Source of the DNA: Baffinella frigidus
Taxonomy: Eukaryota; Cryptophyceae; Cryptomonadales; Baffinellaceae
Length of the DNA: 11,383 nucleotides
NCBI GenBank assembly: GCA_026770585.1
Contig: MU646970.1
Location: 132,990 to 144,372, forward strand
Direction of reading: 5' to 3'
Shown in pieces: positions 6,740 through 11,383 of the stretch. The first letter of the stretch is position 1, and the number at the start of each line of letters is the position of its first letter. The notes under the pieces were generated by a model. The model was not told where the DNA came from, made no database searches, and saw only the letters and a list, made by a program, of their open reading frames with translations. The translations under genes were made by a program, and so were the position numbers.

Positions 6740-6846
6740 GTTAGGGTGTAAGGTGCAGGGGTTCGGGGTTAGCCAACAGATGTGCGGTGAGTTGACCGTG
6801 GGGCTCGCAACCTCCAGGAGCACCGAGCATCTGGAGGACCTCTGCG

Positions 6847-6985
6847 GTTGACTAATCCCAGGCTTTCGTGGTACTAACCCTGCCCGGTCTCGTCCGCATC
6901 ACGGTACAAACCCCGCCCTACGGTAAGTCAACTGGTAAGTCAACGGTAAGTCAACGTGCGTCAAGTCAACTCTCGCACGATCGAG
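6847..6985 (+). repeat. Intronic module before exon g (copy 2)
   Basis: It matches 6264-6350 and adds a GGTAAGTCAAC tandem (three to four short units at 6921-6968). GTAAGT would be a strong donor, but no exon precedes it. Confidence 0.6.
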
Positions 6986-6988
6986 CAG

Positions 6989-7073
6989 GAGCACCGGGCG
7001 ATTGGAGTAGCGCTCCGGGCGCTGGATGACCTCGCTGCGCCGCTCGCCGCCTTCGCCGCCCGCTTCCAGCCAG
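6989..7073 (+). CDS. Exon g: last BAR-like helix, EHRAIGVALRALDDLAAPL
   Basis: The acceptor is ATCGAGCAG and the donor CAGCCAG|GTTCCC. The 85 nt start in phase 0 and end in phase 1. The product reads EHRAIGVALRALDDLAAPL and ends FQP. Joined straight to exon f, the border reads AAAHLAA-EHRAI; an Ala-rich helix leading into a His-rich turn at this place is typical of the last BAR helix. Partial copies lie at 6363-6383, 6543-6562, 6692-6739, 6818-6838, 7222-7287 and 7390-7463. Confidence 0.6.
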
Positions 7074-7221
7074 GTTCCCTCCTAACCCTCGACCATGAGC
7101 CCTCGACCCTCAGCCTGGAAGCTGGAACCCTGCACCCTAAAAAGTTTTTGGGTTTAGGGTTTAGGGCTTGAGGTTTAGGTATTACTGTTTGGGATTTATG
7201 GTTGGGGGTTAGGGTTAGGGC

Positions 7222-7287
7222 GATCGGGGTAGCGCTCGGGGGACCTCGCTGCCTCAATCGTCGCCTTGGCCGCCCGCTTCCAACCAG
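7222..7287 (+). pseudogene. Frameshifted copy of exon g
   Basis: The sequence from GATCGGGGTAGCGCT to CAACCAG|GT aligns with exon g but has lost 8 bases in the middle, shifting the frame, and has no acceptor. It is a dead exon duplicate inside the intron. Confidence 0.6.
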
Positions 7288-7389
7288 GTCGGTGGGGTTA
7301 GTGTTTGGGGTTGCGGGTTGGAGAGAGTAGAGAGAGGTGGTTCTGCCTGAGGGTGTAGGGTGTAGGGTCTTGAGTTTCTCCGGTGTTGT

Positions 7390-7463
7390 GATCGGAGTAG
7401 CGCTCTGGGAGCTCGAAGACCTCGCAGCCCCGTTCGCCGCATTTGCCGCCCGCTTCCAGCCAG
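7390..7463 (+). pseudogene. In-frame copy of exon g, 5' part diverged
   Basis: This copy matches 7000-7073 with no length change and keeps the frame (IGVALWELEDLAAPFAAF) and the donor CAGCCAG|GTTTAC. The GAGCACCGG start and its acceptor are missing; a TCTTGAG upstream might serve instead. It could be an alternative exon, but a decaying copy is simpler. Confidence 0.5.
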
Positions 7464-7625
7464 GTTTACCCCTAACTCCTAACCCTACGAAGTGCAGAGA
7501 GAAACCGTAACCCCTCAACCTGAAACCCTACACCCTGACCCCTCAACCCTACACCTTTCACCCCAAACCCGACACCGTAAACCCAACACCCCAAACCCCA
7601 AACTCTTAACCCTGAAACCCTGAAA
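7464..7625 (+). repeat. CCCTAAC/CCCCAAA heptamer tract
   Basis: After the donor of the third exon g copy, degenerate CCCTAAC, CCCTACA and CCCCAAA units run to about 7625. No coding signal. Confidence 0.7.
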
Positions 7626-7636
7626 TCCGTGTATCA

Positions 7637-7990
7637 CTCAAAGCTTCCGGTTACGGCTTTCTCGAAGAGGCCGTACTCGGAAGGTCCCCCTGTATGCTTA
7701 TGTTTCAGGGTCCAAGGGCTAGGGTTATGCCGATCCCCACACGAGGCTACCGATGCGAACAGAATAAATGGACGTTTTAGGGTTTTGTGGGAAAGCCTGC
7801 ACCAAAAGCGTGCAGGTACGTGACTAATTGCTGACTTTTGGCGTGTTTCCTGGGCAATAATCCAATGATTGACTTGTGAATCTGTTCGCATAGACAGCCG
7901 CGTGTGGCCCGCTCTGAAAGCGAACGATGGCGTTCCGACGTGTTCGGAGAAGCCACGTTCCCGTACTCTCTTGATTCCGATGAATAGACT
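7637..7990. repeat. Large imperfect inverted repeat
   Basis: The best pairing is CCACACGAGGCTACCGATGC with GAACAG (about 7738-7767) against CTGTTCGCATAGACAGCCGC then GTGTGG (7882-7907). Weaker matches extend out to CGGTTACGGCTTTCTCGAA against TTCGGAGAAGCCACGTTCCC and in to CCAAAAG/CTTTTGG. Arms are up to ~170 bp with many gaps. Confidence 0.5.
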
Positions 7991-8156
7991 CATCGCAGAC
8001 TCCGCGCTTCACTCGAGAATGCTAGAGGACCCTATTTACATGTGGGGTTGTAAATATTTGTACAAGGATGGGATATTCCCACCTCGTGACTGTGTTAATT
8101 TCGCAGAGTTACGTGACCAACTTCACGAAAGCTACTACACAAACGCCCACTTGTAA
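7980..8156 (+). pseudogene. Possible Ty3/gypsy-like retroelement remnant
   Basis: The open frame ending at TAA 8154-8156 reads LEDPIYMWGCKYLYKDGIF, then PPRDCVNFAELRDQLHESYY and TNAHL. A KDG start, a short loop, an LRDQL helix and two His spaced as in HESYYTNAH resemble the region just before and within the zinc-binding N-terminus of gypsy-type integrases. The Cys pair and catalytic domain are absent because the frame stops. It is a short remnant at best; chance similarity is possible. Confidence 0.22.
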
Positions 8157-8372
8157 AATCAAACGGTTTTAAATAGGTCTCTCTCGCATTCTCGTGTGGC
8201 TAGCCGCAAAGGAGTCTGGCGCCCCACGGAACTCCGCAAGCCACGTGACCACCTCTCGTACAAATCCTGGACGCGAGCGTAATCCCAACATTTAAGAAAG
8301 CGCCACGGCCAGCCTCGAGTGGCTAAACCGCAAAGTCCCGAACCCGAAAACCCCAAACCCTGAAACCGGCAG

Positions 8373-8424
8373 ATTCGGCGCAAACCGGAGACGAAACCGG
8401 GGCGTCTCCTCGCTCTGACGACGG
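8373..8424 (+). CDS. Exon h: acidic Ser/Thr linker
   Basis: The acceptor is AAACCGGCAG and the donor GACGACGG|GTAAAC. Entering in phase 1 it completes a GAT codon, then reads SAQTGDETGASPRSDDG with the final Gly split to the next exon. Polar, acidic composition fits a disordered linker after the helical domain. The intron after it is a long CCCTAAA tract. The exon is short and supported only by phase and composition. Confidence 0.45.
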
Positions 8425-8439
8425 GTAAACCCTTAACCC

Positions 8440-8710
8440 TTAACCCTGAACCCTAAACCCTAAACCCTAAACCTTGAACCCTGAACCCTCAACCCTCAAC
8501 CCTCAACCCTAGACCCTAGACCCTAAACCCTAAACTCTTAACCCCGAACCCCAAACCCCAAACCCTAAACCCTGAACCCTGAACCCTGAACCCTGAACTC
8601 TAAGCCCTAAGCCCTAGACTCCAAAACCCGTGACTCCAAACCCTGAACCCTAAACCTCAAACCCCAAACCCTGAAGCCTAAACCCTAAACCCTAAACCCC
8701 AAGCCCTCAA
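8440..8710 (+). repeat. Intron h-i made of CCCTAAA/CCCTGAA heptamers
   Basis: From the donor at 8425 the intron is almost wholly CCCTAAA, CCCTGAA, CCCTCAA and CCCTAGA units up to CTCAACCAG. Runs of the same variant lie together, as expected from local unit copying. Confidence 0.85.
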
Positions 8711-8714
8711 CCAG

Positions 8715-8985
8715 GCCTTCCCCTCAGGAGCGCTTGCGCACGAGCCACGAACAAGATTGGGTTTCAGTCAACTCAGGGGGGCACGAACAAGAAATAATTC
8801 CAGCCAACTCGGGGAGCCACGACCGAGACGGGAGGGGTTCAGTCAACTTGGGGGTCCACGAACGGGAACAGGGTTCAGTCAACTCGGGCAGGCACGAACG
8901 AGAGGGGATGATTTCAGTCTACTCGGGGGGGCGCCGGCAGGAGGGTGGGGCAAGGGAGGCGCTTTCTCTCACGTCGCGCATACAG
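8715..8985 (+). CDS. Exon i: tandem 12-13-residue repeat linker
   Basis: With acceptor CTCAACCAG at 8714 the split GG|G codon is completed and the frame runs open for 90 codons to donor CATACAG|GTTGTG. The product begins PSPQERLRTS and then carries five units of the type HEREQGSVNSG, each 36 or 39 nt long, followed by an Arg/Gly-rich end. The unit lengths keep the frame. A second possible acceptor at 8727 would shift frame relative to exon h. No family is recognised; the segment is probably disordered. Confidence 0.45.
8746..8930 (+). repeat. 36/39-bp minisatellite inside exon i
   Basis: Units start at about 8745, 8781, 8817, 8856 and 8892 (36, 36, 39, 36 and 39 bp) and share CACGAAC-GA and TTCAGTCAACTCGGGG. 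A degenerate sixth follows. All lengths are multiples of three. GGTTCAGGGGGGCACGAACT at 10164-10183 looks like a stray piece. Confidence 0.8.
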
Positions 8986-9007
8986 GTTGTGAGCCCTGTT
9001 TTTTTGT

Positions 9008-9125
9008 GAGAGAGAGAGACCTTTAGTACTACCACCGCGGCCGTCTCTGGGTAATGTGACTGCTACGTCTCTGGGTAATGTGTCTGCTACGCTTCGTGTG
9101 CAACCCCACCGAGGCTGTGTCTGAG
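9008..9125 (+). repeat. Dispersed repeat R, copy 3, with 24-bp tandem insert
   Basis: GAGAGAGAGA, TACTACCACCGCGGCCGTCT and ACCCCACCGAGGCTGTGTCT match copy 1. Between them a 24-bp unit, CGTCTCTGGGTAATGTG plus ACTGCTA, is present twice (9042-9089). Confidence 0.6.
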
Positions 9126-9159
9126 CGTGATCTAGAGAGTGGTCATGTGCACCTTCATT

Positions 9160-9308
9160 GGGCAACGTCCTGAAAACCGGGTAGTTAACCCTACGTTATT
9201 GCTTACGGCAGGCCGGGGGGGTACTATGAAACATTAGGTCCTAGGGGCCCTACGGGCTACCGTAGGCAATACCGTAGGCCTAACTACCCGCTTTTCAGAA
9301 CGTTACCC
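9160..9308. mobile_element. Foldback element with ~54-bp arms
   Basis: GGGCAACGTCCTGAAAACCG at the left pairs with CGCTTTTCAGAACGTTACCC at the right, continuing through GGGTAGTTA and TATTGC-TACGG. No clear target duplication. The loop contains GGGGGGG and CCTAGGGGCCC. Confidence 0.7.
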
Positions 9309-9406
9309 TCTTAGATTAGGGCCATCCCTCACCGTATCAGACATCCACGCGTTGATATCCCCCCCCCCCTCTCTAGCATCCCGGGCAACGTTTTGCGCAT
9401 GCAGGT

Positions 9407-9556
9407 TTATCTCAGAAAACGAGTTCTAAAACTCGTTTTCTTAAGTCAATCCCCCTACAAATTCGTCAACTTATTCTTTACTCTCCGCATAAGTTGACAA
9501 ATTTATAGGGGAATTGACTTAAGAAAACGAGTTTTAGAACTCGTTTTCTGAGATAA
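9407..9556. mobile_element. Introner-like foldback element, TSD AGGT
   Basis: The 150 bp have 67-bp arms differing at only about four places (9407-9473 and 9490-9556) and a 16-nt loop. The ends are TTATCTCAG and CTGAGATAA, flanked by AGGT on both sides (9403-9406, 9557-9560). The flanks supply AG|GT at both ends, so GT 9405 to AG 9558 could be removed as a 154-nt intron. Each arm holds its own hairpin (9415-9440). In the gene model it lies within intron i-j. Confidence 0.8.
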
Positions 9557-9690
9557 AGGTTGTCTAGCTCTGCCTCACACGGGATGCCTCTCAGACCATT
9601 CTCAAGTTCTAGGTTATCACCCTGTTCTGGTGCTAAACCCCACACCCTAAACCCTACCCTCTAAACCCTAAAGCATAACCCCTAAAGCAG

Positions 9691-9752
9691 GTACTGGGGG
9701 AGGGGGGGGGAGAAAGTTCCGCGCGGGCTGAGATCGACCTCATCGCCCTCAG
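9691..9752 (+). CDS. Exon j: Gly-rich start, then SSARAEIDLIAL
   Basis: The acceptor is CTAAAGCAG and the donor GCCCTCAG|GTTTCG. The 62 nt run from phase 0 to phase 2. They encode a Gly/Glu-rich start, then ESSARAEIDLIAL. A close copy at 9865-9907 keeps the frame but has a GC donor. The G-rich run near 9695-9710 may be a sequencing weak point. Confidence 0.42.
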
Positions 9753-9864
9753 GTTTCGGGTTTGGGATTTAGGGTTTATGGTTTAATAAACCCCAACCCC
9801 GAAACCCTAAACCTCTAACCCATACCTCTAACCCCTGACTACAAGCCCCCTGACCGCTTTTTAG

Positions 9865-9907
9865 AGCAAAGCTCCGCCCGGACTGAGATCGGCCTCATAG
9901 CCCTCAG
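9865..9907 (+). pseudogene. Second copy of exon j
   Basis: The sequence follows TTTTTAG and encodes SSARTEIGLIAL with the frame open. The site after CCCTCAG is GC rather than GT, so use would need a GC-AG intron. It could be an alternative exon; the diverged donor makes a duplicate more likely. Confidence 0.4.
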
Positions 9908-10050
9908 GCATCCGAAACCCTGACCCCGAAACCCTAAACGCGAACCCCTAATCCCTAAACCCTAAACCCCTAAACCCCAACCACGAAACCATAAAACCCT
10001 AAACCCCAACCCGGAAACCCCAAAACCCTAAACCCTAAACCCTACAACCT
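9900..10050 (+). repeat. CCCTAAA-type heptamers in intron j-k
   Basis: CCCTAAA, CCCCAAC and CGAAACC units fill the stretch between the exon j copy and exon k. Confidence 0.75.
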
Positions 10051-10065
10051 AGCCCACGGTTTCAG

Positions 10066-10098
10066 CAACGAGGATCCTCTCTTGTCGGGAACTGGCGT
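10066..10098 (+). CDS. Exon k: 33-nt microexon NEDPLLSGTG
   Basis: The acceptor is CACGGTTTCAG and the donor GGCGT|GTAGAC. It completes a Ser codon from exon j, encodes NEDPLLSGTG and leaves two bases for the next exon. Another GT two bases earlier (10097) would break phase; I chose 10099 for frame. The context is otherwise intronic heptamer repeats. Confidence 0.4.
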
Positions 10099-10157
10099 GT
10101 AGACCTGCTTTTCCCGACCTAAACCCTGCAATCTGAACCCTAGAACCTCATCCCATC

Positions 10158-10303
10158 GTCAATGGTTCAGGGGGGCACGAACTCCGGGCGTCATCCCGTT
10201 TTTCACGCCCCCCCCCCCCCGTGAAAAGCATCGTAGCTCAGTTGGTTAACACCGAGACCTAACAACCGAAAGGTGCTCGATGCAGGCGCATCGAACCATT
10301 GAC
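10158..10303 (+). other. tRNA-like hairpin nested in an inverted repeat with a poly-C run
   Basis: GCATCGTAGCTCAGTTGGTTA (10228-10248) has a good RNA polymerase III box A (TAGCTCAGTTGG). GCATCG pairs perfectly with CGATGC at 10278-10283. The ~56-nt unit is too short for a tRNA and has no clear box B or anticodon arm. Around it TTTTCACG and CGTGAAAA flank a C-run (10207-10220), and GTCAATGGTTC/GAACCATTGAC (10158-10168, 10293-10303) forms the outer arms. It could be a tRNA-derived or SINE-like remnant. Confidence 0.4.
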
Positions 10304-10484
10304 CAGAGCTGCTCTTCCGCGGAATCGAAATATCGACCGATATAATCTTGGCCACACACCCTAAACTCTAAACCCTACACCCCGAACCCCAAACCCCAAA
10401 CCCTAAACCCTTAACCCTAAATCCTCGAACCTAAACCCTAAACCCTAAACCTTAACCCTAAACCGAGCAACCCGGGGCGAGCAG

Positions 10485-10885
10485 CAAAGGGTCGGGGCTT
10501 CTCGAGCCTCTCACAGCATCCTAACCCCTAACCCCTAACCCCTAACCACCAAACCTAGGGCTCCGCCCAAAGCCAAAGCACCCCAACCGTGGGCAGCAAA
10601 GGGTCGGGGCTGCTGGAGCCCCTCGCAGCCCCGACTTCTCGCGTGCGCTCACATATGCAAGTATTAACCGTCCTTGCGAGAGCAGCCAAGGGTCGGGGTT
10701 GCTGCTCACGCGATCAGCCCCTCACAGCCTCCGCAGAGGCCATCTCCCCTCAATTCTCAACCCTAATCCCTACACCCCAACCCCCAAACCCCACACTCTA
10801 ACCCCCAACCCTGTGCCCTCACCGTGAGCAGCAAAGGGTCGGGGCTGCTGGAGCCGCTGGCAGCCTCCACAGTGGCAATCTCGCC
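10485..10885 (+). repeat. Four upstream copies of the exon l 5' half
   Basis: CAAAGGGTCGGGGCT-like blocks begin at 10485, 10597, 10686 (variant CCAAGGGTCGGGGTT) and 10832, each after an AGCAG or GGCAG acceptor and three after an AACCGT or ACCGT branch-point-like string. They encode KGSGLLEPLAA or a degraded form and run into heptamer-type intron sequence. Confidence 0.65.
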
Positions 10886-10967
10886 TGTATTCTCAACCCT
10901 GAATCCTACGCCCCAACCCCCAAACCCCACACCCCAACCCCTAACCCTGCGGCCTAACCGTGCGCAG

Positions 10968-11112
10968 CAAAGGGTCGGGGGTGCTGGAGCCGCTGGCAGC
11001 ATCATCAGCGGCGATCAACGCCCTTCGCGCCCAGTTCCCCGTGCTAGGGGTCGCACCGGGTCAGAACCCCTTCCTTCCAGATATGTCAATCGTGGGTTTC
11101 GTGCTTTCTTAA
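10968..11112 (+). CDS. Exon l: C-terminal exon with NPF motif (possible last exon)
   Basis: A branch-point-like CCTAACCG and CGCAG acceptor precede the exon. The frame reads KGSGVLEPLAASSAAINALR, then AQFPVLGVAPGQNPFLPDM, and stops at TAA 11110-11112. NPF (11065-11073) is the core of EH-domain ligands in endocytic proteins, but one tripeptide is weak evidence. Four more copies of the 5' half lie upstream (10485, 10597, 10686, 10832) and one of the 3' half lies downstream (11186-11243). Another copy could therefore be the one used, or copies could be alternative exons, and the gene may continue beyond the window. Confidence 0.42.
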
Positions 11113-11116
11113 GCCT

Positions 11117-11158
11117 CGAAATAGCTTCACCACAGGTCGAAATAGCTTCACCACAGGA
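11117..11158 (+). repeat. 21-bp direct repeat, two copies
   Basis: TCGAAATAGCTTCACCACAG plus G occurs twice in a row directly after the possible stop codon. Confidence 0.8.
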
Positions 11159-11185
11159 CAAAACTCATCCGTAAGATAGCAACAG

Positions 11186-11243
11186 GCGCCCTCCGTGCGC
11201 AGTTCCCCGTGCTAGGCATCGCTCCTGGTCAGACCCCCTTGAG
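11186..11243 (+). CDS. Possible alternative exon, copy of the exon l 3' half
   Basis: The sequence after AGCAACAG encodes GALRAQFPVLGIAPGQTPLR and ends TTGAG|GTTTGT, so it has both an acceptor and a donor. It matches residues INALRAQFPVLGVAPGQNP of the preceding exon but lacks NPF. If it is the used copy, the gene continues past the window and the TAA at 11110 is not the true end. Confidence 0.3.
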
Positions 11244-11264
11244 GTTTGTTGCGGGTGGGTTTTT

Positions 11265-11294
11265 CTATATATATATATATATGGATGGATGGAT

Positions 11295-11337
<43 letters not shown>

Positions 11338-11348
11338 TACACACATAC

Positions 11349-11383
<35 letters not shown>
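11265..11383. repeat. AT microsatellite with GGAT insert
   Basis: Long TA runs are broken by GGATGGATGGATAGAT and by GCATACACACATACATATGT. Simple sequence to the window end. Confidence 0.95.

Larger units (their letters stand above)
2362..11112 (+). other. Multi-exon gene, putative BAR-domain protein (5' end missing)
   Basis: Twelve short exons joined at GT/AG borders give one open frame of 350 codons ending in TAA. Exon phases agree at all eleven junctions; the 10099 donor and 8715 acceptor were picked from close alternatives because they keep frame. Residues 1-163 are almost wholly helical and charged: a Gly-Asp-Leu-Gly start, an EVDYREVRDKK segment, a Lys/Arg-rich turn (YRRKMRGG) and a last helix with AAEHRAIGVALRAL. 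This order resembles the middle and C-terminal helices of endophilin-type BAR domains, which dimerise and bend membranes in endocytosis. Residues 164-271 are a polar, repeat-bearing linker. The tail (272-350) contains NPF, a motif that EH domains can bind. The first ~80-100 residues of a BAR domain are not found and should lie upstream. The family call rests on remembered pattern, not a search; another helical coiled-coil protein is possible. Confidence 0.55.

Noticed and set aside
6961-7518. 185-codon minus-strand open frame
   Set aside because: It is the antisense of exon g, its copies and intron repeats; its length comes from GC-rich sequence and the periodic heptamers.
7629-7823. Exon ending GTGCAG|GTACGT
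   Set aside because: The donor is strong, but the frame lies within the large inverted repeat and has no partner phase with exons g and h.
9738-9753. Clathrin-box motif in DLIAL
   Set aside because: The acidic residue expected after the second hydrophobic pair is a Ser, so the motif does not fit.
10228-10283. Functional tRNA gene
   Set aside because: The unit is too short, with no anticodon arm and no proper box B; kept only as a tRNA-like feature.
11165-11350. Minus-strand frame of IYIYIY repeats
   Set aside because: It is a translation of the TA microsatellite.

Overview
This is nuclear DNA from a unicellular eukaryote, probably an alga. Three things suggest it: very short GC-rich exons with GT/AG borders; introns built largely of degenerate plant/alga-type telomere heptamers (TTTAGGG/CCCTAAA and variants); and many short foldback elements. 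No bacterial operon logic is visible. The lineage (dinoflagellate, haptophyte, pelagophyte or other) cannot be fixed from this window, and most long open frames here are chance.

Main reading: one plus-strand gene covers about 2362-11112. I assembled it from exons at 2362-2457, 3427-3473, 3679-3717, 4123-4195, 4677-4748, 5869-5946, 6989-7073, 8373-8424, 8715-8985, 9691-9752, 10066-10098 and 10968-11109, with TAA at 11110-11112. Every junction has GT and AG and the reading frame holds through all of them (350 codons). At two places I chose among nearby alternative sites to keep frame. The first ~163 residues look like the latter two thirds of a BAR domain (endophilin-like layout, membrane-curvature helices), by remembered family pattern only. 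Next come a polar linker, a tandem 12-13-residue repeat and a C-terminal tail containing NPF. The N-terminal part of the domain should lie further 5'.

Layout: 1-318 telomere-like and GGGATTA arrays; 319-459 foldback element; 460-1120 unexplained low-complexity DNA and short repeats; 1124-1295 foldback; 1457-2990 decayed copies of the first recognised exon around its one intact copy, invaded by foldback elements; 3255-3393 foldback; 3427-4748 exons separated by heptamer-rich introns; 4723-5412 tandem duplication carrying broken copies of the 4677-4748 exon; 5413-5562 TGTAGGG array; 5600-7466 two exons with their degenerate copies and related inverted repeats; 7630-8160 a large inverted repeat and a possible retroelement remnant; 8373-9752 linker and repeat exons, with two foldback elements in the intron between; 10066-11243 last exons and their copies, with a tRNA-like hairpin; 11265-11383 AT microsatellite.

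The main points of interest are (1) degraded copies of several exons lying in the neighbouring introns, and (2) a family of ~140-150 bp foldback elements with 4-bp target duplications. In the member at 9407-9556 the duplication AGGT supplies both a 5' and a 3' splice site, the signature of an intron-generating element (introner).
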